DNA from: Nostoc sp. UHCC 0926
GTDB lineage: Bacteria > Cyanobacteriota > Cyanobacteriia > Cyanobacteriales > Nostocaceae
Direction of reading: 5' to 3'
Assembly: GCF_028623165.1 (NCBI RefSeq)
Contig: NZ_CP117768.1
Coordinates: 2,852,001 to 2,916,000 of the forward strand
DNA: 64,000 nt
The stretch's first letter is position 1, and each line of letters opens with the position of its first letter. The position numbers and the translations under genes were made by a program. Below, piece after piece: positions 26,698-36,599 of the stretch. Under the pieces are notes generated by a model. That model made no database searches. It saw nothing but the letters and a program-made list of their open reading frames with translations, and had not been told where the DNA came from.

Positions 26698-26855
26698 TTA
26701 AGCGGCGTTTACTTTTTCCCTGACATCAATACCATCTTCCATATAGACGATGCGATCGGCAATATCAAGAATCCGGTTATCATCTGTCACTAAAAGAATT
26801 GTCAAACCTTATTATTTAGCTAATTTTTGCATAATTTCTACAACATCGCTGGAGA
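26698..26855 (-). pseudogene. devA-type ABC ATPase, 3' remnant
   Basis: In one minus-strand frame: DVVEIMQKLAK, then two consecutive stops (TAA TAA), then GLTILLVTDDNRILDIADRI, VYMEDGIDVREKVNAA and a stop at 26698. This is the tail (D-loop/H-loop region) of a DevA-like ATPase, from the family that serves the heterocyst glycolipid exporter and its paralogues. The H-loop reads VTDDN instead of the usual VTHDN. Everything upstream of the D-loop is gone. It sits just before the HlyD-type gene, perhaps a leftover of an older devBCA-like arrangement. Confidence 0.7.
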
Positions 26856-27151
26856 AAAATCTGCATTATTCGCTCTTTCGAGCTTTGATAAAGATGTTGC
26901 CATCTTTGCTAATGCAGTATCTGCAATTGCAAAAAGACTAAATATTCACCTTATTGGGTGAATCAATCAGTCTAGCAGTTACTCATACTCAAACCCAGAG
27001 CGATGCGTAAACTTCTTGATTGCGATCGCCCTCGATTCAAAAAGGAAAATTTATCAGCGATCGCATCACATTGCATTCCCTCCAGTTTTGTCAGAAACAA
27101 TAGCACAAAAGTGTGCGATACTCACCATTTATGAGAACCCTATTTGCCTTT

Positions 27152-28048
27152 ATGCTGAAGCGGAAAGTAGAAAAAACAGCGATGAAATTTGCCCAAAATC
27201 CCACCCGCCACCAAGGCTTGCTAAAAGCCCTAACTCTAGGTTTTTTTTTGTTGGCATTCATAATGCCCACCAGTGTTTTAGCCGACGAGAGCGAACAAGC
27301 CAAAGCTTTTGACCACACAACCACGCTTCAAACTGTACTTACCAGCAGTCATCGCTCCGCTACAAATCGGGACCGAGACAAGTACCGTCACCCAGCCCAG
27401 ACTCTTGAATTCTTCGGTCTGCGCTCGAATATGACTGTGGTTGAATTGTGGCCGGGGGGTGGTTGGTATACCGAGATTCTCGCCCCGTTTCTCCAGCAAA
27501 AGGGACAATTCATAGTTACCAACTTTGCTCCCAGCACGAGTAAACAGGCTTTGGCTTTCCAACAGAAGCTAGCAGGTGAGCCAAAGATTTTTGGTAAGGT
27601 CAAAGTCGTTGAAATTAATCCCCCAAATGAACTCACCCTAGCCCCAGACAATTCCGTGGACATGATTCTTACCTTCCGTAATATTCACAACTGGGTTAAG
27701 GCTGGATATGCCGAGCAGGTTTACGCAGCGGCCTACAAAGCACTCAAGCCGGGGGGCATCCTGGGAGTGGAAGAACACCGTGCCAAACCAGGCATTTCTT
27801 TGCAAGAGAGTATCAAAACTGGCTATATGTCTGTTGATGGGGTAATTGCTGCTGTGGAGAAAGCCGGCTTCAAGTTGGTGGGCAAATCAGAGATTAACGC
27901 CAACCCAAAGGATACTAAAGACTATCCAGGTGGAGTCTGGACACTACCTCCGACCTTGAGCCAAGGACAAAAAGATAGGCAACGCTTCCTCGCCATTGGG
28001 GAGAGCGATCGCATGACTCTCAAGTTCGTCAAACCCAAAGCCCCCTAA
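27152..28048 (+). CDS. Secreted class I methyltransferase-like protein (COG4798 type)
   Basis: About 298 residues with an uptake signal: a basic N-terminus and the hydrophobic stretch ALTLGFFLLAFIMPTSVLA, cleaved near LADES. The core is a Rossmann methyltransferase-like domain with FFGLRSNMTVVELWPGGGWY (motif I variant ELWPGGG), then SVDMILTFRNIHNW and LKPGGILGVEEHR. Exported predicted methyltransferases of this kind are known in several phyla with no proven role. The frame opens at GTG 27113. ATGs at 27131, 27152 and 27182 are all possible; I choose 27152, and none has a strong ribosome site. Confidence 0.75.
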   Translation: MLKRKVEKTAMKFAQNPTRHQGLLKALTLGFFLLAFIMPTSVLADESEQAKAFDHTTTLQTVLTSSHRSATNRDRDKYRHPAQTLEFFGLRSNMTVVELWPGGGWYTEILAPFLQQKGQFIVTNFAPSTSKQALAFQQKLAGEPKIFGKVKVVEINPPNELTLAPDNSVDMILTFRNIHNWVKAGYAEQVYAAAYKALKPGGILGVEEHRAKPGISLQESIKTGYMSVDGVIAAVEKAGFKLVGKSEINANPKDTKDYPGGVWTLPPTLSQGQKDRQRFLAIGESDRMTLKFVKPKAP

Positions 28049-28377
28049 TTAGATATGTGCGATGCCTGCGGTGTTCTCGTTGCCATCGCGTAGCGTGCCG
28101 TAGGCAATCGCCTGCCTCTACATTGCTGAGGCAAACACGCTGCTTACTGTCGCAACTCTTAGAGACGCTGCGCGAACGTGAAATTAAAAATTATTAATTA
28201 AAAATTGAAGAAATCCTAATTTTGCATTTTTAATTTTGCATTTTTAATTCCCGCAGAGTGCTTGCTCTGTACCCAAAATTAATTAATTAAAAATTATTAT
28301 TCTTCAAAATTATTAATTATTAATTTTTAATTCAAAAAAGGTCACCCATCCTTCAGCCGTCAATTTAGCAAGGCTAC
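28049..28377. repeat. Repeat-filled spacer
   Basis: Palindromic repeats (CATCGCGTAGCGTGCCGTAG, about 28085-28104) are followed by AATTATTAATTAAAAATTG-type inverted repeats (28185-28335), in which TTTTTAATT and AATTAAAAA occur several times. The inverted AT repeats could form the transcript ends of the two convergent genes. Confidence 0.6.
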
Positions 28378-30963
28378 TTATTTTTCCTGAAATGTCCAGA
28401 CTCCTTCATCCCAATCTGAATCTGTTGGAGGTGATTGTAACCAATGCTGACAACGCAACAGATGCAACATAGCAGCTTTATCATGGTTGTCAGCTGCTAA
28501 AACTTTGGCAAACTCGGCTCTAGCAAAGGAAAACTGGCGATTGAGGTAGTACTCGCGCCCTTTGTGATAATGCTCAATCACTTGCAATTTTTCGCTTTCA
28601 ATAGGATTGGAACGCAAACCCAGTAATTCATATATAGCTACTGGCTCATTTCTGCCCTTGACACGAATGTAATCTAGTTCCCTAGCCCAAATATAATCTT
28701 GGCATGGTTTAAAAGTGTTATGGCTAATAATAATATCGCAACCATACTGTTTACTAACACTTTCTAGTCTGGAGCCAAGATTAACACCATCGCCAATAGC
28801 GGTAAATTCCATCCGCTTACTAGAGCCAATATTCCCACTAATCACGGTATCAGAATTGATGCCAATGCCAATCTTGATTCCGGGCTTATCAGCTGCGTAG
28901 CGGCGTTGATTAAATTCGTGCAGGCGATCGCGCATTTCTAAGGATGTTTGTACTGCCATCCAAGCGTGTTCTTCTAAGGGTAGGGGAGAACCAAACACAG
29001 CCATGATGGCGTCGCCGATGTATTTGTCAAGGGTACCTTTATGTTTAAAGACTGCCTCCACCATTGATTCAAAATATTCATTAAGCATACTCACCACTTC
29101 TTCTGCTTCCAAGTTTTCTGTCAAAGTGGTGTAGCCGCGAATATCCGAAAATAAAATCGAAACTTCTTTGCGATCGCCTCCTAGTTTAGCGTCATCTAGT
29201 TTCAGCAATTCTTCGGCTAATTCTTGGGTCATGTAGCGGTACATCGTACTCTTGAGCCGCTTCTCATCACTGATGTCTTCCATCACCACCAGCGCCCCAC
29301 GGATTTGCTCTTGGTCGCTAGCATCGGCAATTGTATTAATCGATAAATTAATACTATGCTGTTTGATACCAGTGCTTAAGAGTGTGCGATCAGGGTAATA
29401 TTGCTGGCGGCCTTTTAAGTCAACTGCGTGTAAAGCATCCTGATACCACTTGCTAAAGTCACCTTCTTTGATGCCGATCGCATCAGTAACTAATTTACCT
29501 TCTAAACGGTCTTCTGACCCCAGTCCTAGCAAACGTTTAGCACTTTCATTAGCGGCGATAATTAATCCAGTTTTATCAGTGGAAACCACTCCATTGGAAA
29601 GACTACGCAGAATATCCCGTTGCATTTGTTCTTGTTGCTTGACTGTGGCAAACAACTGGGCATTTTGCAGCGCTACTCCCGCTTGAATATTAAAAGCTTC
29701 CATAAATTCTTCATCGTTGCGGTCAAAGCTAGCTTGGAAGCAGTCGGGAGCTTTCGGCCAATCAGCTGGATTATAATGGGGAAAATCTCCTGATTTCTTT
29801 TTATTTACGAGTTGGGTAACGCCAATCAGTTGTTGATCGGCGTTAAATACTGGCATACAAAGCAAGCTACAGGTACGATAGCCATTTTGCTGGTCAATTT
29901 GTTTGGCTGTCTCCGAGTCAGAATGGTCATACAAGTCAAAGGCAATATTTAGTTTTTTACCAGAAACAGCTACTAGACCAGCAAAGCCTTTACCTACGGG
30001 AACTCGCAACTCCTTAGTTGAACCATCATCCTGGGTGATTTTCGTCCACAATTCATGGCGATCGCGGTCTATTAACCATAGGGTACTGCGATCGGCATTC
30101 ATCAATTCCTTGGCTTCATCCATTACCCGTTTGAGGGTGTCTTCTAAGTCGAGACTGCTTTGAGAGAGGGACTTGATCGCCTTCATCAGCGCCGCCACTG
30201 CTCTTTGTTTTTGGGTAGCTACATAAAAAGAGCGTGAGGATTCTAAAATTAGGCGAATCGAAGCGGCAAATTCTCGAAATAATTGTTCGTCAGCACAGAT
30301 AAAACCTTTGGTATCAATGCGCTCTGCAAGTGGAGCATCGTGATTATTCCCAGATTTTAATTTATTCAGTAATTGCACTACCGCAACTAATTGCCTATGT
30401 TCATTCAACAATGGCAAAGCCAGCATGGTGTAGGTGCGATAGCCAGTTCTTTTTTCTTGTTCTTGGGCAAAATGCGATCGCGGGTCATTATAAAAATCAA
30501 AGGGAATATTGATAACTTCCTTGGAGGTGGCGACTTCCCCAGCAATGCCTTTATCAGCGGGGATGCGAATTTCTAAAGAGCGATCGCCCTCCCCCTCAGC
30601 CAGAATTGACCAGAGTTCTTGTTTTTCTTCATCCAATAAAAATATCGTCGTCCGGTCTGCCCCTAGTAATTCCCCGGTTTTCAAGGTAATCGAATGCAAC
30701 ATTTCTTGCAGAAGAGTTTCAAACCCGTGAGAATCTAGCATTGACAGGGTTTGATGGACAATCTGTAATTTTTGCTCGACATCCTTAACGACCTGTTTAA
30801 AAGTATCCTGAGTCAGGGGAGCAAGAAACGTAGAAAAAGTTCCCTGTCTTGTGGCAAGAGTACCTACAGGAGCCGAATTTGCTTGTAATTCGCGGTTTTC
30901 TTGGTTGTGAACACCAATAATCATATCGGCGGTCTCCCCACAACTTCCTTGATACACTGACAT
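28378..30963 (-). CDS. cyaB1: Class III adenylate cyclase with tandem GAF and PAS domains
   Basis: An 861-residue soluble cyclase making cAMP. The order is: GAF-A (about 75-240, with NKFDE-like GIAGEVATSKEVINIPFD), GAF-B (about 270-450, GFAGLVAVSGKKLNIAFD), PAS (about 455-575, ILRSLSNGVVSTDKTGLIIA), class III catalytic domain (about 600-785, EVSILFSDIRGYTTLTENLE with the first metal Asp, then LDKYIGDAIMAVFG with the second) and a TPR-like tail (GREYYLNRQFSFARAEFAKV). Architecture and length match Anabaena CyaB1, whose GAF-B senses cAMP in positive feedback; that is family knowledge. Monocistronic; the downstream repeats may terminate it. Confidence 0.92.
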   Translation of the reverse strand: MSVYQGSCGETADMIIGVHNQENRELQANSAPVGTLATRQGTFSTFLAPLTQDTFKQVVKDVEQKLQIVHQTLSMLDSHGFETLLQEMLHSITLKTGELLGADRTTIFLLDEEKQELWSILAEGEGDRSLEIRIPADKGIAGEVATSKEVINIPFDFYNDPRSHFAQEQEKRTGYRTYTMLALPLLNEHRQLVAVVQLLNKLKSGNNHDAPLAERIDTKGFICADEQLFREFAASIRLILESSRSFYVATQKQRAVAALMKAIKSLSQSSLDLEDTLKRVMDEAKELMNADRSTLWLIDRDRHELWTKITQDDGSTKELRVPVGKGFAGLVAVSGKKLNIAFDLYDHSDSETAKQIDQQNGYRTCSLLCMPVFNADQQLIGVTQLVNKKKSGDFPHYNPADWPKAPDCFQASFDRNDEEFMEAFNIQAGVALQNAQLFATVKQQEQMQRDILRSLSNGVVSTDKTGLIIAANESAKRLLGLGSEDRLEGKLVTDAIGIKEGDFSKWYQDALHAVDLKGRQQYYPDRTLLSTGIKQHSINLSINTIADASDQEQIRGALVVMEDISDEKRLKSTMYRYMTQELAEELLKLDDAKLGGDRKEVSILFSDIRGYTTLTENLEAEEVVSMLNEYFESMVEAVFKHKGTLDKYIGDAIMAVFGSPLPLEEHAWMAVQTSLEMRDRLHEFNQRRYAADKPGIKIGIGINSDTVISGNIGSSKRMEFTAIGDGVNLGSRLESVSKQYGCDIIISHNTFKPCQDYIWARELDYIRVKGRNEPVAIYELLGLRSNPIESEKLQVIEHYHKGREYYLNRQFSFARAEFAKVLAADNHDKAAMLHLLRCQHWLQSPPTDSDWDEGVWTFQEK

Positions 30964-31255
30964 AATCGGTATTTTATATAGCAGGATAAGATTTTAGATT
31001 TAACAATGAAATTAAATTTATGTAAGTGGTGCTAAAAGCAACAATTGTTTGATATTACCCATAGTTTAATCGCTTGTTTAGCTAGCGTCATCCTGTGGAG
31101 TCAGGTGGAAGCCAAGCAATTTTGGATAATGGAATTGTCGATAGCGCAGCGTAAAGCCTGCGACATGGCAACTCTTAGAGACGCTCTTGCGTTCGCTTAG
31201 AGCGAGTCCGCGAGCGTTGGATTTGAAATTTGCGATAATTATCATGTCCGGGCAA

Positions 31256-31351
31256 TTACAGCTATTTTCAGGTAAATAGACCACGCGGTAGGGGCGCAAG
31301 GCCTTGCGCCCCTACGACAGATGTGGTTCAAATACTTGAATTTTGCTGTAA
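31256..31351 (+). repeat. 96-bp MITE-like element, copy 2
   Basis: Identical in length and nearly in sequence to 3253-3348 (TTACAGCTATTTTCAGG ... TTTTGCTGTAA). A short palindromic repeat of another type (TAGAGCGAGTCCGCGAGCG) directly precedes it. The spacer 30964-31445 holds no gene; the ORF at 31078-31299 is largely repeat sequence. Confidence 0.85.
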
Positions 31352-31445
31352 GCATAATACCCCAAGCCCAAAGAGCCAAAGCTGCGTTTGAGCTAACCTA
31401 AGAGCCTGCTGTTAGGGGGTGGGGTGAATTTCATTTTCAAAAAAT

Positions 31446-32012
31446 TTATTTTTGTAATAAATCTAATAATACGATCGCCTTTACCAATTCCTGTGGATCT
31501 ACAGGTTTGGAAATATGCTGTTGAAATCCGACAGCGATCGCTTGCTGCTGATCCATCTCACCAGCATAGGCAGTTAAGGCGATCGCTGGAATTGTCCCGC
31601 CTTGCTCTGGTTTTAGACTCCTCACCTGTCGCATCAGCATGTAACCATCCATTTCTGGCATCCCAATATCGCTGATGATCAGATTTGGTTAGGATTGACT
31701 CAGTGCAGTTAAAGCTGCAATGGCTGAGGTTACGGTGATCACAGTTGCACCATACTGCTCTAGCATGAAGGACAAAAATTCTCGCATATCTGCATCATCA
31801 TCCACCACGACTGCTGCTGCAATGTTTAACCTTTGAGCGATCGCATACTCATGTCTAAGTTGCTCAATATTATTAGGTATACACTGTTCTGCACGTAGCC
31901 CTTTGATAATTACCGGACACTGATCTTTAACCTTGATTCCACGGTATATGACTGCTTTTACCCCTGCTTTTAATAAAGCGACAATTTTAAATCCAGGTAA
32001 TGCAATCATCAT
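31446..32012 (-). pseudogene. Collapsed multidomain Ser/Thr kinase-receiver gene
   Basis: The first about 57 codons (LPGFKIVALLKAGVKAVIYR, CPVIIKGLRAEQCIPN) are the start of a large cyanobacterial Ser/Thr kinase-AAA-GAF-histidine kinase, normally well over 1500 residues. After HEYAIAQRLN the frame jumps straight into a receiver domain: AAVVVDDDADMREFLSFMLE, then a TAA at about 31692, then PNLIISDIGMPEMDGYMLMR, ALTAYAGEMDQQQAI and QHISKPVDPQELVKAI. One large in-frame deletion therefore fused the two ends, and a single stop (AAA to TAA would do) later broke the receiver. The phospho-Asp (ISDIG) and Lys (SKP) are still there after the stop. Confidence 0.82.
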
Positions 32013-32193
32013 GCCAAATACTCCAGGCGTACTGCTTCAGGAATAATCCGAGCTTAATTGTATTTTAAATACATTTCCTTGGGCAGATGAAATTTAGATG
32101 ATATCAGGTTCGGATAATTACTTCTGCTGACTCACAAACAAAAAATAAGCTAAAATTCAAGCATAGTAAGCATTTCCCGCTCAGAAACTTCCC

Positions 32194-32934
32194 ATGCTTG
32201 ATAACCTGCAAACCCAAATTTACCAATTAGAACAATTTGCCAACAGCCTCGTTTCTAACCAACTGACACACCTGAGTGTGGGGAGTATTGGTATCATCTT
32301 TGCAGCTGGCTTGCTCACCAGTCTCACACCCTGTATGCTTTCTATGCTGCCAATTACCATTGGTTACATCGGTGGTTATGAAGCCAAAAGCCGTTTGCAA
32401 GCAGCTGCTCAATCAACTTGGTTTGCTTTCGGATTAGCAACTACATTGGCAGGATTAGGTATTTTAGCAGCTTTGGTGGGAAAAGTCTACGGTCAAGTGG
32501 GAATTGGTTTGCCGATTATCGTCAGCATTATCGCCATTCTCATGGGGCTGAACTTACTGGAAGCACTACCTCTGCAATTTCCATCCTTGGGTGAAACGAA
32601 TTGGATTTCGCCAGATTTACCAGCAGGATTGCGTTCCTATTTGCTGGGGCTGACTTTCGGCTTAGTCGCATCCCCTTGTAGCACGCCTGTTTTAGCTAGC
32701 TTACTAGGTTGGATTGCCAATACACAAGACTTAATTTTAGGCGCTGTTTTGCTACTTTCTTACACAGGCGGTTATGTAGCACCATTGATTTTGGCGGGTA
32801 CTTTTACAGCTTCAATTAAAAAGTTACTGGAATTGCGTCGCTGGTCTGGTTGGATTAACCCAGTCAGCGGGGCGCTGTTGGTAGGATTCGGTGTATTTTC
32901 CTTAATTTCTCGGATTCCCATTGGCAGTTTTTAA
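32194..32934 (+). CDS. ccdA: CcdA-type thiol:disulfide transporter for cytochrome c maturation
   Basis: A 246-residue membrane protein of the CcdA/DsbD-beta family. It passes reducing equivalents across the membrane to keep apocytochrome c haem-binding cysteines reduced. Two conserved cysteines sit in symmetric helices: GLLTSLTPCMLSMLPITIGY and GLVASPCSTPVLASLLG. Six membrane helices are evident. The next gene, 66 bases on, is ccs1, so the pair encodes two parts of the plastid-type System II pathway. Start ATG 32194. Confidence 0.93.
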   Translation: MLDNLQTQIYQLEQFANSLVSNQLTHLSVGSIGIIFAAGLLTSLTPCMLSMLPITIGYIGGYEAKSRLQAAAQSTWFAFGLATTLAGLGILAALVGKVYGQVGIGLPIIVSIIAILMGLNLLEALPLQFPSLGETNWISPDLPAGLRSYLLGLTFGLVASPCSTPVLASLLGWIANTQDLILGAVLLLSYTGGYVAPLILAGTFTASIKKLLELRRWSGWINPVSGALLVGFGVFSLISRIPIGSF

Positions 32935-33000
32935 TTTCAATCCTTGATAGTGCCTGATTGAGATTTATATTATCAATACACTTGTAGCATTTTACACATA

Positions 33001-34401
33001 ATGACTATAGAAGATTCAGCGGACAAAGAATTAAAATGGTGGGCAGTACCTGGGCAATTCTTACGGCAGGAGCTTTTGCCTGTACTGACCAACTTACGAC
33101 TAGCGATCGCACTATTTCTATTGATTGCAATCTTTAGTTCCACCGGAACTGTAATTGAGCAAGGTCGCTCACCCGCATTCTACCAAGCTAACTACCCAGA
33201 ACATCCAGCTTTATTTGGTTTCTTAACTTGGAAGGTAATTCAGGTAGTTGGGTTAGACCACGTATATCGTACCTGGTGGTTTCTGGCATTACTCATCTTA
33301 TTTGGCACTAGCTTAACTGCTTGTTCTTTTACTCGTCAGTTACCAGCCTTAAAAGCTGCCCAGCGCTGGAAATATTACGAAGAACCACGGCAATTTCAAA
33401 AGTTAGCTTTAAGTGCAGAACTAGATACTGGTTCTTTGAATTCTCTGAGCGAAATATTAGAGAAACGCCGCTATAAAATTTTTCCAGATCAAGAAAAAGA
33501 AAATCTTCTCTATGCCCGCAAGGGAATAGTCGGACGCATCGGCCCAATTATTGTTCATATTGGCATCGTAGCTATTCTGCTAGGCGGAATTTGGGGGGCG
33601 ATGACTGGGTTTCTTGCTCAGGAAATGGTTGCCAGTGGTGATACATTTCAGGTGAAAAATATTGTAGATGCTGGCCCTTTAGCAGCAGCCCAAGTCCCGA
33701 AAGATTGGGCTGTACGAGTCAATCGTTTTTGGATTGACTACACTCCATCTGGCGGCATTAATCAATTTTATTCCGATATGTCTGTCTTGAATAATCAGGG
33801 AAAGGAAGTTGATCACAAGAAGATTTTTGTCAACGAGCCTCTGCGCTATCATGGCGTCACTTTCTACCAAACTGATTGGGGAATTGCAGCTGTTCGCGTC
33901 CAATTTAACAACAGCCCGATTTTTCAGCTACCGATGGCGCAATTGAACACGAACGGTAACGGCCGCATTTGGGGAACGTGGGTTCCTACGAAACCGGATT
34001 TGAGTGAGGGTGTCTCCCTGTTAGCCAAAGACTTGCAAGGGATGGTATTAATTTATGATCCCACTGGCAAACTCGTTGATACTGTCCGCACTGGGATGTC
34101 CACCCAAGTCAATGGCGTGAAGCTGAAAATTCTGGATGTGATTGGTAGCACTGGCTTACAAATTAAAGCCGATCCAGGCATACCAATTGTTTACTCAGGG
34201 TTTGGCTTGCTAATGCTGGGTGTGGTGATGAGTTACTTCTCCCATTCGCAAATATGGGCATTGCAAAAAGGCGATCGCTTGTATGTGGGTGGTAAAACTA
34301 ATCGCGCCCAAGTTGCTTTTGAACAAGAGGTTTTGGAGATTTTAGATCGGCTGAGTTCCCAGCCAAAAGGTGAGGAGAAAGAGACGCCAATTGAAGTTTA
34401 A
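33001..34401 (+). CDS. ccs1: Cytochrome c biogenesis protein Ccs1/ResB
   Basis: A 466-residue membrane protein of the ResB/Ccs1 family, part of the System II haem delivery and ligation complex with CcsA. Features: N-terminal helix ([20 protein letters not shown]), a second helix ([19 protein letters not shown]), a third ([20 protein letters not shown]) with the His, a large lumenal domain (about 200-395), and a C-terminal helix ([20 protein letters not shown]) with its Ser-His. The motif [17 protein letters not shown] is highly typical. ccsA is not in the window. Directly follows ccdA. Confidence 0.94.
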   Translation: MTIEDSADKELKWWAVPGQFLRQELLPVLTNLRLAIALFLLIAIFSSTGTVIEQGRSPAFYQANYPEHPALFGFLTWKVIQVVGLDHVYRTWWFLALLILFGTSLTACSFTRQLPALKAAQRWKYYEEPRQFQKLALSAELDTGSLNSLSEILEKRRYKIFPDQEKENLLYARKGIVGRIGPIIVHIGIVAILLGGIWGAMTGFLAQEMVASGDTFQVKNIVDAGPLAAAQVPKDWAVRVNRFWIDYTPSGGINQFYSDMSVLNNQGKEVDHKKIFVNEPLRYHGVTFYQTDWGIAAVRVQFNNSPIFQLPMAQLNTNGNGRIWGTWVPTKPDLSEGVSLLAKDLQGMVLIYDPTGKLVDTVRTGMSTQVNGVKLKILDVIGSTGLQIKADPGIPIVYSGFGLLMLGVVMSYFSHSQIWALQKGDRLYVGGKTNRAQVAFEQEVLEILDRLSSQPKGEEKETPIEV

Positions 34402-34590
34402 ACGCAAAGGAGCGCAAAGTAAATCGCAGACGAACGCATAGCATAAGTGATAACTTTGTGTACCTTTGCGTGAACCTCTGCGCCCCTACCCTGCGGGAAG
34501 GCGAAGTGCCTATGCGTTTCAAAGTTATTTACAATTAATTACGCCCACACGGCTACAAATTGAAAAATTATTAGAGGTGTTTATTAAAGA

Positions 34591-35688
34591 TTGGAACAAA
34601 AGATTTCTATATCTGCTCAAGTTCAATCCAAAGGATGCGCTTACCTTCTACCCCTAATCGCTGTTTCGTTGAGTATTACTTCTTGCACTGGGGATCATAG
34701 AAACATCAAGCATATTTCTATCGTTGGTGCCGGAGCAAGTTTTCCCGCGCCTTTGTACGAGCGCTGGCTTTCAGATTACAATCAGAAAAATCCCAATGTG
34801 GAAATTAACTATCAAGCTATAGGGAGCAGTGCTGGAGTGCAACAACTCATTGAAGGTACTGTGGACTTTGCAGCTAGTGATGTGGGAATTACAAATGAAC
34901 AAGCAGCCAAGATAAAACGGGGAGTGATCGCTTTGCCAATAACTGCCGGTTCTATTGTACTGGCTTATAACCTCACACCAGTTGCACAGCAGTCGCCTCA
35001 AGTCAATGTGCCAACGAATCTAAGGTTACCACGCCAAGTTTACGTAGATATCTTCCTCGGAAAAATTACGAATTGGAATCATCCTAGAATAGCCGCAGCT
35101 AATCCAGGGGTAAGTTTGCCCAATTTACCGATTCAAGTCGTACATCGAACTGATGGGAGTGGGACTACGAGCGTGTTGACGCAACACCTAAGTGCTATAA
35201 GTCCAGAATGGAAAAGCAAAGTTGGGGCTGGTAAAGCTGTAGCATGGCAAGTAGGAATTGGTGGAAAGGGTAACGAAGGTGTTACCGCCCTGATTCAACA
35301 GATACCAGGAGCTATTGGCTATGTAGAGTACATTTACGCCAAACAAAATAAACTTTCTGTGGCTGCTTTAGAAAATAAATCTGGTAATTATATTACGCCG
35401 ACACCAAAATCTGTAGCTCAAACCTTAGAGGCAGTGAAATTACCTGCCAATAACTTGATTGCTTTTATCACCGATCCTACAGATGCCCAGTCTTATCCCA
35501 TCGTCACTTACAGCTGGCTTTTAACTTATCACCAATATCCAAACCGAGTCAAAGCTCAAGTGCTGAAAAACTTTGTTGATTGGGTTGTGATTGAGGGGCA
35601 AAAATCCAGTTTGGAACTCGGATATATTCCTTTGTCTAAAAAAGTTGTGGTTCAAGTGCAATCTGCCGTCAAGAAAATTGCTGAATAA
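34591..35688 (+). CDS. pstS: Phosphate ABC transporter substrate-binding protein
   Basis: A 365-residue periplasmic phosphate-binding protein. The N-terminus shows a lipoprotein-like signal (LLPLIAVSLSITSCTGDH, lipobox Cys). Binding motifs are GAGASFPAPLYERWLSDY, INYQAIGSSAGVQQLIEGTV, DFAASDVGITNE and VVHRTDGSGTTSVLTQHL, which place phosphate-contacting Ser, Asp, Arg and Thr. The frame starts at TTG 34591, since no better ATG precedes the signal peptide. The permease and ATPase genes (pstCAB) are not adjacent, so it is a solitary paralogue. I could not find a clear Pho box in the 190-base repeat-bearing spacer upstream. Confidence 0.9.
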   Translation: MEQKISISAQVQSKGCAYLLPLIAVSLSITSCTGDHRNIKHISIVGAGASFPAPLYERWLSDYNQKNPNVEINYQAIGSSAGVQQLIEGTVDFAASDVGITNEQAAKIKRGVIALPITAGSIVLAYNLTPVAQQSPQVNVPTNLRLPRQVYVDIFLGKITNWNHPRIAAANPGVSLPNLPIQVVHRTDGSGTTSVLTQHLSAISPEWKSKVGAGKAVAWQVGIGGKGNEGVTALIQQIPGAIGYVEYIYAKQNKLSVAALENKSGNYITPTPKSVAQTLEAVKLPANNLIAFITDPTDAQSYPIVTYSWLLTYHQYPNRVKAQVLKNFVDWVVIEGQKSSLELGYIPLSKKVVVQVQSAVKKIAE

Positions 35689-35706
35689 CGCTAATCAATG
35701 ATGATA

Positions 35707-36117
35707 TTACTTTTGGTGATGCACTTCAACCACGGTATGTACATTGCCGCGAGGCGTAAAATCTGCTTTCACCGTGACTTCTAACGGATCACAAGCAGCT
35801 ACAAAATCATCCAAAATTTGATTGGCAGATTCTTCGTGAGAAATGTAGCGATCGCGGTAACTGTTAATGTAAAGCTTAAGCGCCTTCAATTCCACTACCC
35901 GCTCATCAGGCACATAGGTAACGTAAATTGTCGCAAAGTCAGGATAGCCGGAAAACGGACATTTACAAGTAAATTCCGGCAAAGTAATATTAATGTCATA
36001 TCGCCTACCCACACGCGGATTCCGAAAGGTAATTAGTTTACCTTCGGCAATGTCGCGTTCACCATACTTCATTTCTAGGCTTGCCTGGGATACACTTTCA
36101 GCTGAGGAATTACTCAT
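35707..36117 (-). CDS. queF: NADPH-dependent 7-cyano-7-deazaguanine reductase
   Basis: A 136-residue unimodular QueF that reduces preQ0 to preQ1 in queuosine biosynthesis. The catalytic Cys is in TCKCPFSGYPDFA (Cys53), with the general-acid Asp60 in the same motif. The NADPH/substrate motif ELKALKLYINSYRDR and SHEES follow, and the length fits the short type. It is convergent with pstS, with only 18 bases between the stop codons. Start ATG 36117. Confidence 0.95.
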   Translation of the reverse strand: MSNSSAESVSQASLEMKYGERDIAEGKLITFRNPRVGRRYDINITLPEFTCKCPFSGYPDFATIYVTYVPDERVVELKALKLYINSYRDRYISHEESANQILDDFVAACDPLEVTVKADFTPRGNVHTVVEVHHQK

Positions 36118-36200
36118 AAGTTATTAAATATGATTATTTGCTAGTTTGGGCAAACGAGAAAATGGGGAGACTAATAAATCGTAAATCCTTACTCAGCATC

Positions 36201-36599
36201 TCAATACTCTTCTTTCTCCCAGTCTGGACAATTCTCATCTTCACAACCGTGAGGATGCATGGCACAAACTAATAAATTACCACCGTAAACCTGACCGTGG
36301 TAGTGAGTACAACCGATGCAGGCAGGATTTTTTTCGGCTGTGGGTTCAACTGAATAAGGAAAGCCCGGATCTACATCTGTTACAATGTCTTCCAGTTCCC
36401 AGTAAGCTTCCAACATTGGTTCAGCCAAATCCTGTAAATACTGATCGACTTCAGTGACAATGTTAGGGACTTGCTCGGTGATTTCTTCCGTTAGCTCAAA
36501 AAAAGCGTCTACCATTTCACTCATTCCCAGGAAGAAACGCTCTACTTCATCAGCCACTGTTTCGACGATTTCTGCTAAATCTTTTTGCCACTGTTCCAT
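36201..36599 (-). CDS. Conserved cyanobacterial acidic protein with C-terminal Cys cluster
   Basis: 132 residues from ATG 36599, chosen because AAGGG lies about 9 bases upstream and the longer frame (to 36677) has a signal-less, unlike N-terminus. The first two thirds are strongly acidic amphipathic helix (WQKDLAEIVETVADEVERFF, FFELTEEITEQVPNIVTEVD). The C-terminus carries six cysteines and several histidines (PACIGCTHYHGQVYGG, VCAMHPHGCEDENCPDW), an arrangement suited to binding a metal or Fe-S cluster. I have seen this family in cyanobacteria but do not know its role. Confidence 0.75.
   Translation of the reverse strand: MEQWQKDLAEIVETVADEVERFFLGMSEMVDAFFELTEEITEQVPNIVTEVDQYLQDLAEPMLEAYWELEDIVTDVDPGFPYSVEPTAEKNPACIGCTHYHGQVYGGNLLVCAMHPHGCEDENCPDWEKEEY

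Noticed and set aside
31078..31299. 73-codon minus-strand ORF
   Set aside because: Runs through a palindromic repeat and into the 96-bp MITE; only a short C-terminal stretch is non-repeat.
34402..34590. Pho box upstream of pstS
   Set aside because: I looked for CTTAACCT-type direct repeats and saw only a general spacer repeat (AACGCAAAGGAGCGCAAAG).
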